From the NCBI RefSeq assembly GCF_027944115.1, contig NZ_JAPJZI010000001.1:310001-374000 (forward strand): a stretch of 64,000 nucleotides of DNA. The letters are read 5' to 3'. The notes below the pieces were generated by a model. It made no database searches. It saw only the letters and a list, made by a program, of their open reading frames with translations, and was not told the DNA's origin. This document shows positions 41,777 to 52,008 of this stretch, piece by piece; position 1 is the stretch's first letter; the number at the start of each line of letters is the position of its first letter. Origin of the DNA: Hoeflea prorocentri. Its GTDB lineage: Bacteria > Pseudomonadota > Alphaproteobacteria > Rhizobiales > Rhizobiaceae. The position numbers and the translations under genes were made by a program.

Positions 41777-42820
41777 ATGCATTACAACGAGCTTGGCCGT
41801 ACCGGCATCATGGTGAGCGATATCTGCCTGGGTTCGATGACCTGGGGATCGCAGAACAGCGAACAGGAAGCGCATGAACAGCTCGACTATGCGGTCGGCG
41901 AGGGCGTCAATTTCATCGATACGGCCGAGATGTACCCGACGACACCGCGGCTGAAGGAAACGACCGGCAGAACCGAGGAACATATCGGGACCTGGCTGGA
42001 AATCCGTGCCGATCGGGACGACCTGGTGATCGCCACCAAGATTACCGGTGAAGGCAACAAGGACGTGCGTGATGGCAAACGGGTGACCGGCCAGATGGTG
42101 CGCGAGGCACTGGAGGACAGTCTCAAGCGTCTTAGAACGGACTATGTCGATCTCTATCAGCTACACTGGCCCAACCGCGGGTCTTACCATTTCCGCAAAT
42201 ACTGGACCTTCGATGCGACGGGGCAATCGCCTGAGGATATGGACCAGGAGGTGGCCGATATACTCGGCGAAGTGGGGCGGTTGCGTGACGAGGGCAAGAT
42301 GCGTGCGTTCGGCTTGTCGAACGAAAGCGCCTGGGGCGTGATGAAATTCCTTGAAGTCAGCCGCAAGCATGATCTGCCGCGTGTTGCGTCTGTCCAGAAT
42401 GAATACAGTCTGATCTGCCGGCTCTTCGATCTCGACATGGCCGAAGTGAGCGTTCATGAGGATGTCGGTCTGATGGCGTTTTCACCGCTCGCAGCCGGTG
42501 CGTTGTCGGGTAAATATCTTGACGGAGATATTCCGGAAGGCTCACGCCGATCGATGCAGCCCAATCTTAACGGGCGCTATGTTGAAAACTCCGAGCGGGT
42601 GATCAAACGTTATGCAGATATTGCGGGAAGACACGGGCTGAACCTGGCGCAGATGTCGCTTGCCTTCTGCCGGATCCGCCCGTTCATGATGTCCACCATT
42701 ATCGGTGCGACCTCGATGGAGCAGTTGAAGACCGACATTGCGGCCAAAGATGTGACGTTAAGCGATGAGGTTCTGGCAGATATCCAGGCCGTTTATCGCG
42801 AAGACCCTATGCCGATGTAG
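41777..42820 (+). CDS. Aldo/keto reductase (Tas-like)
   Basis: A 347-residue NADP-dependent oxidoreductase. HYNELGRTGIMVSDICLGSMTWG is the Tas/AKR start, NFIDTAEMYP supplies catalytic Asp and Tyr, and DLYQLHWPNRG the His. IIGATSMEQL near the end is the NADP-binding strand. ATG 41777 follows a GGAG ribosome-binding site; the frame is open to 41726. Substrate unknown. Confidence 0.92.
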   Translation: MHYNELGRTGIMVSDICLGSMTWGSQNSEQEAHEQLDYAVGEGVNFIDTAEMYPTTPRLKETTGRTEEHIGTWLEIRADRDDLVIATKITGEGNKDVRDGKRVTGQMVREALEDSLKRLRTDYVDLYQLHWPNRGSYHFRKYWTFDATGQSPEDMDQEVADILGEVGRLRDEGKMRAFGLSNESAWGVMKFLEVSRKHDLPRVASVQNEYSLICRLFDLDMAEVSVHEDVGLMAFSPLAAGALSGKYLDGDIPEGSRRSMQPNLNGRYVENSERVIKRYADIAGRHGLNLAQMSLAFCRIRPFMMSTIIGATSMEQLKTDIAAKDVTLSDEVLADIQAVYREDPMPM

Positions 42821-42858
42821 GCATCTCACCGGCCACAATGCCCTATCGCCGGTCAGGA

Positions 42859-45800
42859 TCATGTTTTGGCTTGCGCCTGCGGTTTGCCGCGCCGCTTCTC
42901 GCGCAGGCGCTGAATGGCGACATAAAGAACCGGGATCATCAACAGCCCGATCGTGCTGTCGAGCACCATGCCGGCAAAGACCGGAAGGCCTATCGAAATG
43001 CGGCTGGAGGAGCCGGCGCCGCTGGCGAAGACAAGTGGCAACACACCGATAATAAAACACAGGCCGGTCATTGTAACAGGCCGGAAGCGTGTATGTGCGG
43101 CGCTGATCGCGGCCTCGACAATGCTGTCTCCGGCATCGCGCCGGTTGCGGGAGAATTCGACCAGCATGATGGCCTTTTTCGCCGCCAGGCCGATGAGAAG
43201 CACGATGCCGATCTGGGCATAGATATTGTTGTTCAACAGGCCGATGAAGTAGAGCGGCAACAGCGCCCCCAAGACGGCAAAGACCGTCGAACACATCACC
43301 GATATGGGCAGTGACCAGCTTTCGTACTGAGCCACAAGGCACAGATAGGCAAAAGTGAAGGCCAGCAGGAACACATAGATGACAAATGAGCCGGCCTCGA
43401 TCTCCTGGAACGATACGCCGGTCCATTCGATGCTGTAGCCATCCGGCAGGGTCTTTTGCGCAATGCCCTTGAATGCTTCAATGCCTTCACCGGTGCTGTG
43501 CCCGGTGCTGGTCAGACCCTGGACAGCGGCGGTGCGGACCAGATTGTATCGGGTGATTGCCTCGGGCCCCAGAACGGGATCCGTGCCGACCAGCGTGCTG
43601 AGCGGGATCATGTCGCCCGACGCACCCTTGACGTAGATATTGCCGATATCGTCGATCGTCTGGCGGTAGCCGGGTTCGGCTGAAAGGATGACCCAGTATA
43701 TCTTGCCCTCGAGCAGGAAATTGTTGACGAACATCGAACCGAGATTGGCCTTCAGTGCGGTGAAGATGTCGCTGACATTCACACCCAGCGCCTCGGCTTT
43801 GTCGCGGTCGATGGATACGCTGTATTGCGGAGAGCCGGTCGACAAGGAGCTGAAGACCTGCTGAAAGACCGGATCGGCATTGGCGGCCGATACAAGCGCG
43901 TTGGTTATGGAACCCAGCTTTTCAACACTGTCGTTGTTATTGTCCTGCACCTGCGCCGTGATGCCGCCGGAGATACCCAGCCCGTCAATGGGCGGAAGGG
44001 GAAAGACGAAAGATGTGGCGCCCTGCACCTTTGTCAGGTCTTCATTCATGGTCGCCAGAATATTGAACCACTGTGTCTTGGAGGTCTTGCGCTCATCCCA
44101 GGGCGCGAGGACGGCGATCAACGTCACGTAATTCGACGCATAGTCCGAGATCAGACTGAAGCCGGAAACGGAAATGACATCCGTCACACCATCGACCTTC
44201 AAAATGATGTCCGTCATTTCGCTTGCAACGGCTTGCGACCGCTGAAGGGATGCCCCGTCGGGCAGTTGGGCGTTGACGAAGAGCACGCCCTTGTCTTCCA
44301 GCGGAATGAAACCGGTTGGCGTTTCACGCATCATGTAAAGCGTGCCGGCGACCGCTGCGACAAAAATCAGAAGCGAAACCCAGACATTCTTCAGCATGAT
44401 CCGCACGAGGCCGACATAGGCGTCGCGCACCTTGTCGACGGCCCTGGGAACAATGCTCAACAGGCCGGATGATTTGCCGGTCTTCGGCTTCAACATGGTT
44501 GCACACAGGGCGGGCGCCAGTGTCAGAGCATTGACGGCCGACAGGCTGAAGGCGACGATGATGGTCAACGCGAATTGCAGATAGATCTCCCCGGTGATGC
44601 CCGGGAAGAAACACACGGGCACAAAAACCGCCGCAAGGACAAAAGTCGTCGCGATAATCGGCCCGGTGACCTGATCCATTGCCTTGAGCGTCGCCTCGCG
44701 CGGCTCCAGGCCGTCTTCCTCCATGATCCGTTCGGTATTTTCGATGATGACAATGGAATCGTCGACGACAAGCGTAATAGCGAGGATGATGCCGAAAAGC
44801 GTTATCAGATTGGCGCTGAATCCGATCAGGAAAAGAACGGCGAGCGTGCCGAGCAGGGACACCGGTATCGCAATGGCCGGAATAAGAACGGCGCGCCAGC
44901 TCATCAGGAACAGGAATACGACCAGAACCACCAGAACGGCGGTGATGCACAAGGTGACGATAATTTCCTGGATCGAGGCGCGGACCGCTTTTGTCACGTC
45001 ATAAAGAAGCTGGTATTCGACGCCCTGCGGGAAAGACGATTTCATGTCTTCCAGTGCCGTGTAGACGCTTTCAGCGACCTGCAGGGCGTTTGCACCTGGC
45101 GCCTGATAGATGCCGATGGCTGTGGAAGGTTTGTTGTTGAGCGAGGATGTGGCGGAATAGGAGCGCGAACCCAGTTCAACACGGGCTACGTCGCGCAGCC
45201 GTACAAGCTGGCCCGAACTGTCTCCCGAAACGATAATGCGTCCGAATTCCTGCGCCGTTTCCAGGAGCCCCTCGGCGCGCAAGGTGAACTGGAAGTCGGT
45301 CTCATCATTGAACGGAGGGCTGCCTATGCTGCCGGCTGTCGCCTGGACGTTTTGTGCCTGAATGGCGTTGGAAAGATCGCTAGCCGTCAGCCCCATCGCC
45401 GTCATCTGATCGGGGCGCATCCATATGCGCATGCTGTAGTCGAGCGGTCCGAACTGGGAGACGCTGCCGACACCGGGAAGGCGTGCCAGCGCATCCTGCA
45501 TATGGATCGACGCGTAGTTGCTCAAATAGAGCGCATCGCGTGATTCATCCGGTGAAATCAGATTGACGACTAGCAGCATGCTGGATGATTGCTTGCGCGT
45601 CGAGACGCCTTGCTGGGTCACGGCGCTCGGCAGTAGCGGCTCGGCCAGGGAGACCCGGTTCTGGACATTCACCGCCGCGATGTCGGGATCGGTGCCCACC
45701 TTGAAGGTGATCGTCAGCGTATAGGTGCCGGCATCGGTGCTGGTGGATGCCATGTACAGCATGTTGTCCACCCCGTTGACCTGTTCCTCAATCGGAACGG

Positions 45801-45987
45801 CAACGGTTTTTTCAATCAATCCGGCATCGGCGCCCGGATAGTTGGCACTGACGACAACCTGTGGCGGGGTTACATCGGGGTATTCGGCAATCGGTATGAG
45901 TATGATCGCAATGACGCCGACAAGCGATGCGATGAGCGACAGGACGATCGCGAATTTGGGCCGTGCGATGAAAAATCTCGACAACAT
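42859..45987 (-). CDS. RND multidrug efflux permease (HAE1, AcrB-like)
   Basis: A 1042-residue inner-membrane pump of full AcrB size. Twelve transmembrane helices are expected. The proton-relay pair is visible in TM4 as VVDDSIVIIENTER, the ATTFVLAAVFVPVCFFPG stretch follows, and the porter region contains NNFLLEGKIYWVILSAEPGYRQ. It exports drugs, bile-like compounds or solvents with the adaptor encoded upstream and an outer-membrane channel encoded elsewhere. It is co-transcribed with the adaptor gene, 15 bases apart. Confidence 0.94.
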   Translation of the reverse strand: MLSRFFIARPKFAIVLSLIASLVGVIAIILIPIAEYPDVTPPQVVVSANYPGADAGLIEKTVAVPIEEQVNGVDNMLYMASTSTDAGTYTLTITFKVGTDPDIAAVNVQNRVSLAEPLLPSAVTQQGVSTRKQSSSMLLVVNLISPDESRDALYLSNYASIHMQDALARLPGVGSVSQFGPLDYSMRIWMRPDQMTAMGLTASDLSNAIQAQNVQATAGSIGSPPFNDETDFQFTLRAEGLLETAQEFGRIIVSGDSSGQLVRLRDVARVELGSRSYSATSSLNNKPSTAIGIYQAPGANALQVAESVYTALEDMKSSFPQGVEYQLLYDVTKAVRASIQEIIVTLCITAVLVVLVVFLFLMSWRAVLIPAIAIPVSLLGTLAVLFLIGFSANLITLFGIILAITLVVDDSIVIIENTERIMEEDGLEPREATLKAMDQVTGPIIATTFVLAAVFVPVCFFPGITGEIYLQFALTIIVAFSLSAVNALTLAPALCATMLKPKTGKSSGLLSIVPRAVDKVRDAYVGLVRIMLKNVWVSLLIFVAAVAGTLYMMRETPTGFIPLEDKGVLFVNAQLPDGASLQRSQAVASEMTDIILKVDGVTDVISVSGFSLISDYASNYVTLIAVLAPWDERKTSKTQWFNILATMNEDLTKVQGATSFVFPLPPIDGLGISGGITAQVQDNNNDSVEKLGSITNALVSAANADPVFQQVFSSLSTGSPQYSVSIDRDKAEALGVNVSDIFTALKANLGSMFVNNFLLEGKIYWVILSAEPGYRQTIDDIGNIYVKGASGDMIPLSTLVGTDPVLGPEAITRYNLVRTAAVQGLTSTGHSTGEGIEAFKGIAQKTLPDGYSIEWTGVSFQEIEAGSFVIYVFLLAFTFAYLCLVAQYESWSLPISVMCSTVFAVLGALLPLYFIGLLNNNIYAQIGIVLLIGLAAKKAIMLVEFSRNRRDAGDSIVEAAISAAHTRFRPVTMTGLCFIIGVLPLVFASGAGSSSRISIGLPVFAGMVLDSTIGLLMIPVLYVAIQRLREKRRGKPQAQAKT

Positions 45988-46002
45988 AACCGTTGTGCCC
46001 GC

Positions 46003-47106
46003 CTACTGCTTTATCTCAACGGGGTTGACCGTGACGCCGGGGCTTACTCTCTGAATACCCTGAACCACGACCTTTTCGCCCTCCTTGAGGCCGGAGGCAA
46101 CAGCCCAGAGCGCCCCGTATTGTCGACCCAGATCGACGTCCTGACGCACGATCTTGTCAGACCCGTCCACCAGGAAGACAAAGTGCCCCTTGCTATCAAG
46201 CTGCACGGCGGATTGCGGGACAACCAGCGTGGTTTGCGGCTGCGCTTCCTCGATGGCCACATTGACGAACTGTCCGGGAATGAGGATATTTTTCGGGTTT
46301 GCGAACGTTGCCTGGATTTCAACGGTGTCACTGTTTTCGTCAACGGTGGTGCCGACATAGGTGATCGAACCCACCGTATCGAAAGGTTCCCCGTCAGAAA
46401 GGGTCAGTTTTACCTTCAGGCTGCCATTGTCGTCATCGATGAGGCCCGCCCTTCGATCCTTTATGAGGTCCTTTTCGCCCATGTAGAAGCTGACCTTGAT
46501 CGGATCGACGCTGGTGATGGTGGTGAGCGTGCCGGAATTGCTGTTGACCAGATTACCGACATCGATGTTGGATTTGCTGATGCGCCCGTCTATCGGGCTG
46601 CGGATTTCGGTGTAACCGAGATTTATGTTGGATGTATCGAGGCTGGCCTGAGCCTCGTCGACGCTTGCCTGGTCCTGCCCGACCGTTGCGAGGGCCGAAT
46701 CATAAGTGGATTGCGGAACGTCGTCTTTCGACAAAAGGATCCTTTGTCGTTCCAGATCGATAGTCGCATTTTTCAGGGTCGCCTGCGCCCCTTCCAACTG
46801 CGCCTTTGAACTGGCGACATCGGCTTCATAGATACCCTTTTCGATGACGTAGAGCAGATCTCCCTTCTTGACGGTGCCGCCTTCCTGGAAATTGCGCTGT
46901 TCCAGAAAACCCTCTACCCGAGCCACGATGTTGACGGTGCTGACGGCCTGCACCCGGCCTATATAGCTGCCCCGATTGCCAAGCTGTTCGCCGGCTACAG
47001 TGGCGACCGTCACATTGGGTTTTGATGCTGATTGTTCTTGTGCTGTTGCAGCGATGGTTAAAAGAAGCAGTCCGAGAATGGTGGTTAAGCCGGAGACATA
47101 CTTCAT
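46003..47106 (-). CDS. RND efflux periplasmic adaptor (membrane fusion protein)
   Basis: A 367-residue AcrA-type adaptor. Signal peptide MKYVSGLTTILGLLLLTIAATAQ with no lipobox Cys, so it is anchored differently from AcrA. A barrel-sandwich hybrid half (VEGFLEQRNFQEGGTVKKGDLLY), a coiled-coil hairpin (AQLEGAQATLKNATIDLERQ), the second half IRSPIDGRISKS and the beta-barrel domain follow. It is the first gene of the pair; a TetR regulator is not adjacent. Confidence 0.93.
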   Translation of the reverse strand: MKYVSGLTTILGLLLLTIAATAQEQSASKPNVTVATVAGEQLGNRGSYIGRVQAVSTVNIVARVEGFLEQRNFQEGGTVKKGDLLYVIEKGIYEADVASSKAQLEGAQATLKNATIDLERQRILLSKDDVPQSTYDSALATVGQDQASVDEAQASLDTSNINLGYTEIRSPIDGRISKSNIDVGNLVNSNSGTLTTITSVDPIKVSFYMGEKDLIKDRRAGLIDDDNGSLKVKLTLSDGEPFDTVGSITYVGTTVDENSDTVEIQATFANPKNILIPGQFVNVAIEEAQPQTTLVVPQSAVQLDSKGHFVFLVDGSDKIVRQDVDLGRQYGALWAVASGLKEGEKVVVQGIQRVSPGVTVNPVEIKQ

Positions 47107-47266
47107 TTTCTACGAATCCCAACCTGGCTGCAAATTATTGGATTGCATATTATCCATGACTGCCCAAAAGAAAAGCATCATGCCAAACCGGCTTTGGATA
47201 AGACTTCCGGCGTGGGCGCAGATTCCCGTGTAAGCCACGGATCAGGCCAGTTTCCTTGGCGGCGGC

Positions 47267-48817
47267 TCAGTGCCAGAATTTCGGGCTGGATTTTAGATGA
47301 CGCCAGCGCCTGCCGGCCTTTCGCAGCTCCAGGCGGGCGCGTATTGTGTGCCATCTGCAGATGTGGGTGACGCTTTTGTTCAGATCGTGGCCGGCAGGAA
47401 ACTCCGCCGCGATTTTGGCGGCCAGCTCATCGGCCATTGCCACGTCGTTGAGATAGCCGAACACGTCCTGGAGGCTTCTCAGTTTCTTGTAGAAGACCTT
47501 GGGTTCGGGCCCCGAATATATCGGCATCAGATAGTCACAGGCATAACGCAGGGTCTTTAGCGATTTGCGCATATTGTGACGGTCATCGATCCGGTGCTTG
47601 CTGAAACCCCGGCCTTTCCGTTTGACATGTTTCCAGCGCTTGCGAAGCGCCACGCCGGCGATTGTGCCCAGCTTCATGTCTTGCAGGGATTGATCCGAGC
47701 CGTGGCAGGCGCGCTCGACAGCCTGGTCGAACAGCATGCAGTTGAGCTTCAGCAGCGTCCATTGTTCGCTGGCAAGTGCAGTCCTGACCGCGTTGCGCTG
47801 TTCAATCCGGTTCTCCTCCAGATAGCGGATCAATGCATCATGTTTGTTGTTCCTGCCGAGTTGATCGACTGCCGGCAGGACGATGTCGTCGATGATGACG
47901 TCCGCGTTTCTGAGTTCACCGACGACCTTGCCAAGATGCTGTGCCGCGTGTGACAGCGCCTTTAGATCGGGGCCGTAGGCGAGGGGCTTGAAAAAATTCA
48001 GGCAGGTGCGCAATCTTCGAAGACCAACGCGAAGCTGATGGGGTACTTCCGGATCGTCGGAGATGGAAATGCGCCCCCAGTTCCCAAGGATCTGCTGCGA
48101 TGCAGAGCGACCGATCGCGGACATAGCGTTCCTTGCGGTCATGTCGGGGTCAAGCGCCGGTTTTTCAGGCAGATACGGACCTTTATCGGACCCGGAGGTG
48201 CAAGGCTCACACAGTGCGTAGCCGCGGCCGGCCTTGCTGGAGGTTGAGGGATCTATGCGTTCGCCGTCGAATATTTTCTCGGAGATCGACAGGAGCGTAT
48301 GGGGTAGCCCGGACATCAGTTCAAGTTCAACCTCGCTGAAATCCTGCGACCGGCCGGTGGTTTCCACTTTGCCGTTGTCGAGCGCAAGTTCCGCGGTGCC
48401 GATGCCGTCACAATTCAACAAAAGTGTGTCGCGATCGATCTGTGTCTCGAACACCGGTTCCAGTGTCTGGCCGGAGACAAGATCTTTCAGCCACGGGATG
48501 ATTTTCGGGTCGCTGATTTTCGTCAGATCCAGTTGCTGCCTGTCCACCGGGTGTTCGATCTCCACCGGATTGGACAGGCCGTTCTTCAAGCCGGTGCCGC
48601 ATTTAAGGGTCTGGATCCAGGCTTTTCCGTCCCATCTCAAACGAAGCGAGGCCTTGGCTTTTTGCAGGCGATGGTCCGCCGTGTCGTAATAGATGGATCT
48701 AAGCCGACGTGAGGCCGGTTTGCCGAGTGTCAATTCCTTCAGCGCGGCCTTGCCAGGCAATCTACGCAGAACGTCCGTGCCAACTTCCAGCTTTACTTCC
48801 AGCTCGGGGTTACTCAT
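47267..48817 (-). CDS. CYTH and CHAD domain protein
   Basis: A 516-residue protein joining an N-terminal CYTH (triphosphate tunnel) domain with the ELEVK (ExExK) motif at residues 5-9 and a C-terminal CHAD domain (about 230-510). The CHAD helices carry conserved His/Arg clusters, for example HQLRVGLRRLRTCLNFF and HNMRKSLKTLRY. CHAD domains bind inorganic polyphosphate, and CYTH enzymes hydrolyse triphosphates. ATG 48817 is chosen as the ExExK motif normally comes in the first ten residues. It lies 93 bases downstream of a Na/Pi symporter gene on the same strand. Confidence 0.92.
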   Translation of the reverse strand: MSNPELEVKLEVGTDVLRRLPGKAALKELTLGKPASRRLRSIYYDTADHRLQKAKASLRLRWDGKAWIQTLKCGTGLKNGLSNPVEIEHPVDRQQLDLTKISDPKIIPWLKDLVSGQTLEPVFETQIDRDTLLLNCDGIGTAELALDNGKVETTGRSQDFSEVELELMSGLPHTLLSISEKIFDGERIDPSTSSKAGRGYALCEPCTSGSDKGPYLPEKPALDPDMTARNAMSAIGRSASQQILGNWGRISISDDPEVPHQLRVGLRRLRTCLNFFKPLAYGPDLKALSHAAQHLGKVVGELRNADVIIDDIVLPAVDQLGRNNKHDALIRYLEENRIEQRNAVRTALASEQWTLLKLNCMLFDQAVERACHGSDQSLQDMKLGTIAGVALRKRWKHVKRKGRGFSKHRIDDRHNMRKSLKTLRYACDYLMPIYSGPEPKVFYKKLRSLQDVFGYLNDVAMADELAAKIAAEFPAGHDLNKSVTHICRWHTIRARLELRKAGRRWRHLKSSPKFWH

Positions 48818-48910
48818 GTACCGTTTGACGCTTTGATGACGGAATACACATATACATCTAGCATCGGGAAAAGGCGGCAACAAGCAAAACGGACTGTCCG
48901 TTAGCGGCGA

Positions 48911-50557
48911 TCAGTCGTCCTGCATCTCCCTGATCTCCAGACCCATTTCGTTTTTGTCTTCATCGACCAGCTTTGGTGCGATTTCCTGCGAGATCAGCCT
49001 GTAGTGCACGATGCGCCAGATATGGTAGGCGACCCGATGCAGCCAACGTACGCTGTCTATGCGTACAAGTATTTCGTCGACATCGGTTCCGGGAGCCATG
49101 TCGAGCACCTCGCTGCGAAAGGCGTTTCGCCGCGCACGCAGATGTTTGCGCAACCGGTCCGTTTCTTTCTCGCCGCTTTTGTCGATGGGGCCTTCCACGA
49201 TTTGAAGAAGCTGTGCGCGCATTTGGCTGCCAAGCCCGGCCAGGCCGGGATCACGGGCGATCTGTTCTATCCGTTGCAATTGGCGGCAGCGGCGCAGCAT
49301 TCGGATCAAGTGATCCATTGCGTGCAGGGTTGCGGTGTATCTGTCACGATCTGCTGTGCGGGAAGGATCGATTCTGACCTGTTCGGCATAGCGACGAAAT
49401 GTTTCCAGCGCCTTGTCGATATCGCCCAGTCGGCTGACGGTCGAACCCGCGCCCCGGCCCGCCATCTGATCAGCGACGACCTCAAACAGGGAGTTCGATA
49501 TCGTCTTGATCGTGCCAACCATCGCATCGACGGCTGCACCGCTGTCGGAAAGCAGGTGATCGTCAAGTTGTGCTGTCAGCACGGGCCCTCTTTCCGGTAC
49601 GAGACGAATGACCAGCCTGGCGAAATAACGGATGATGCTCAGCATCACAATCACACCCATGACATTGAAGGTGGTGTGAAACGCGACCAGTGCGATCTGC
49701 GGGTCGAACGAGCCGTTTGTGCTCGTCAGCCGTTCGATCAATCCGGTCAGCGGCGTCAGCAGGATGAGCGCCAGGGTTCCGGCCAGAACATTGTAGATGA
49801 CGTGGGCGTAGCCGGTTCTCCGCGTCGATGTGGAGCCGCCGAGCGTTGCAAGCACGGCCGTAAAAGTCGTTCCCACATCCATGCCGATCACCAGTGCTGC
49901 CGCCTGTGGAAACGAGATCGCACCAGTCGACAACGCCGCCAGTGCAACGGCGACACCGGCGCTGGATGATTGCGTTACCAGTGTAATCGCCATGCCGATG
50001 AAGACGAGCTGGATGCGGCCGAACACCGTATTATCGGGAAAGTCCGACGGGCTGACCACTTCGCGCAGGAAGGACATGCCTTGCTGCATGGCATCGATGC
50101 CGATGAACAGCAGGCTGAAGCCCGCCAGCGACCAGCCGATATGCTGCCAGCGGCCGGAACCGAAGATTTTTAGCATTGCGCCGAAGAAGACGAGCGGCGT
50201 CACGATCAGTCCCAGGTTCAACTTGAAACCAAGTATCGCGACAAGCCAGCCGGTCATTGTCGTTCCGATGTTGGCGCCGAAGATCACGCCGAGCGCCTGG
50301 GGAAATGTGATGAGGCCGGCTCCGACAAACCCGACCGTGGCGACCGTCGTCGCGCTGGAAGATTGAAGGATGGCCGTGGTGAAAGCACCTGCCACCGCGC
50401 CGCTGAGAGGGCTTCGTGTCGACCGCCGCAGCAGGTTGCGAAGGGCGTTCCCGGCAAGCTGGCGCAATCCGTCGGTGAGGATGAACATGCCGATGAGGAA
50501 TAGGCCAACTCCCCCCAGCGCTTTGAGAATCAAGACGTCCATGATGCCGGTATCCAT
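48911..50557 (-). CDS. Na+/phosphate symporter family protein with PhoU-like tail
   Basis: A 548-residue NptA/YjbB-type protein. Two inverted halves carry the repeated QSSSA motifs (ILQSSSATTVATVGFVGAG and VTQSSSAGVAVALAAL), and IGTTMTG and VGTTFTAVLATLGG are conserved near them. Residues about 340-530 are helical and PhoU-like, thought to sense phosphate. In E. coli YjbB exports phosphate; direction here is not known. The start is ATG 50557 or the in-frame ATG 50542. Adjacent to the CYTH-CHAD gene, it hints at a phosphate/polyphosphate unit. Confidence 0.9.
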   Translation of the reverse strand: MDTGIMDVLILKALGGVGLFLIGMFILTDGLRQLAGNALRNLLRRSTRSPLSGAVAGAFTTAILQSSSATTVATVGFVGAGLITFPQALGVIFGANIGTTMTGWLVAILGFKLNLGLIVTPLVFFGAMLKIFGSGRWQHIGWSLAGFSLLFIGIDAMQQGMSFLREVVSPSDFPDNTVFGRIQLVFIGMAITLVTQSSSAGVAVALAALSTGAISFPQAAALVIGMDVGTTFTAVLATLGGSTSTRRTGYAHVIYNVLAGTLALILLTPLTGLIERLTSTNGSFDPQIALVAFHTTFNVMGVIVMLSIIRYFARLVIRLVPERGPVLTAQLDDHLLSDSGAAVDAMVGTIKTISNSLFEVVADQMAGRGAGSTVSRLGDIDKALETFRRYAEQVRIDPSRTADRDRYTATLHAMDHLIRMLRRCRQLQRIEQIARDPGLAGLGSQMRAQLLQIVEGPIDKSGEKETDRLRKHLRARRNAFRSEVLDMAPGTDVDEILVRIDSVRWLHRVAYHIWRIVHYRLISQEIAPKLVDEDKNEMGLEIREMQDD

Positions 50558-50646
50558 GCATAAAGCCCTGCGGCGTGCACGGTACTGTTAAATGAGCTCG
50601 GCTGATACTCAAGCGCAGACGCACACAGTGCGACAATGGGCGCAGA

Positions 50647-50673
50647 AAAAACCGGCGTCGAAGCGCCGGTTTT
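50647..50673 (-). terminator. Rho-independent terminator of the second TRAP operon
   Basis: AAAACCGGCG (50648-50657) and CGCCGGTTTT (50664-50673) form a perfect 10-bp stem with a 6-base loop. Read on the minus strand it is followed by a run of six T, directly after the dctM stop at 50692. Confidence 0.85.
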
Positions 50674-50691
50674 CGTGTTTTGAGATTGGTT

Positions 50692-52005
50692 TCAGCCGCC
50701 GGGACCGGGCCTGAGGTTTTCCGGCAGATAGGTGGCAAGATCCGGAAAGACGATCAGCACGAACACCATCAGGACCATAATCAGGAACATCGGTATTGCG
50801 GATTTGGCAATGAAGTTCATCTCGTGATTCGTCATGCCCTGCATGACAAAGAGATTGAAGCCGATGGGCGGTGTGATCTGCGCCATTTCCACAACGACCA
50901 CGATGAAGATGCCGAACCAGATGAGATCGATACCCGCCTGCACGATCATCGGCTCCACCACGGCCATGGTGAGAACCACCGACGAGATGCCGTCAAGGAA
51001 ACAGCCGAGTATGATGTAGAACACCAGAAGAACCATCAGCAGCTCAAAGCGGCTGAGCTCCAGCTCGGCAATGAGGTTTGCCAGGCCACGCGGCAGCCCG
51101 GTAAAGCCCATCGAAAGGGACAGGAACGCCGCGCCGGCGAGGATGAGCGCGATCATCGCGGAGGTGCGCGTCGCGCCCATCAGGCTGGCCGAGAAGGTCT
51201 GCCAGTTCAGCGATCCTTGCGATGCGGCAAGAACGAGACCGCCGATGACACCGAAGGCGGCGGCCTCCGTCGCGGTGGCGTATCCCAGATACATGGACCC
51301 GATCACCACGACAATCAGCGCGATGACGGGCAGCAGGAAGCGCGAGTTCTTCACCTTCTGAGCAAAGCTGAGACGCGGTTCCTCGTTTGGTTGCCACTTG
51401 GAGGAGACCTTTGAATAGATCGCGACATAGGTCATGAACATCAGCGCCAGTACCAACCCGGGCAGGATGCCGGCAAAAAACAGCTTGGTGATGGATTCAT
51501 TGATGGTTACGCCGTAGACGATCAGCGTCAAGGAAGGCGGGATCATCAGGCCGAGCGTTGCCGCGCCGGTGAGGGTTCCGATCACCATCGTTTCGGGATA
51601 TTTGCGTTTTCTGAGCTCCGGGATCGACATTTTGCCGACCGTTGTCAGCGTTGCAGCCGAGGAGCCGGAGACGGCGGCAAAAACCGTGCAGCCGACGATA
51701 TTGGTATGAACGAGGCCACCCGGCAGCCGTGCCATCCATGGCGCGAGGCCGCGGAACATGTCCTCGGATAATCGTGTGCGGTAGAGAATTTCACCCATCC
51801 ATATGAACAGCGGAAGGGCGGTCAGCGTCCAGGAGGACGAGGCGCTCCAGATCGTCGTGACCATGACATCGCCGACCGGCCGCGAGGTGAACAATTCCAT
51901 GCCGACCCAGGCAACGCCCATCAGGGCAAGGCCGACCCACACGCCGGTGCCGAGCAGCAAAAAAAGGATGAACAGGAAGAGGAAGATGACCGAAATGTTT
52001 TCCAT
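50692..52005 (-). CDS. dctM: TRAP transporter large permease DctM (second system)
   Basis: A 437-residue membrane protein with about 12 helices. AAVSGSSAATLTTVGKMSIPELRKRKYP, GAATLGLMIPPSLTLIVYGV and the late ITPPIGFNLFVMQGM are family-defining stretches. It forms the channel of the second TRAP importer and is last in its operon, followed by a strong terminator. Three bases separate it from dctQ, and its start has GGAGA eight bases upstream. Confidence 0.93.
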   Translation of the reverse strand: MENISVIFLFLFILFLLLGTGVWVGLALMGVAWVGMELFTSRPVGDVMVTTIWSASSSWTLTALPLFIWMGEILYRTRLSEDMFRGLAPWMARLPGGLVHTNIVGCTVFAAVSGSSAATLTTVGKMSIPELRKRKYPETMVIGTLTGAATLGLMIPPSLTLIVYGVTINESITKLFFAGILPGLVLALMFMTYVAIYSKVSSKWQPNEEPRLSFAQKVKNSRFLLPVIALIVVVIGSMYLGYATATEAAAFGVIGGLVLAASQGSLNWQTFSASLMGATRTSAMIALILAGAAFLSLSMGFTGLPRGLANLIAELELSRFELLMVLLVFYIILGCFLDGISSVVLTMAVVEPMIVQAGIDLIWFGIFIVVVVEMAQITPPIGFNLFVMQGMTNHEMNFIAKSAIPMFLIMVLMVFVLIVFPDLATYLPENLRPGPGG

Positions 52006-52008
52006 GAC

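Noticed and set aside
49004-49969. 321-residue open frame antisense to the Na/Pi symporter gene
   Set aside because: Low-complexity charged composition and no start signals; explained by the opposite membrane protein gene. The same applies to 44575-45543 opposite the RND pump.
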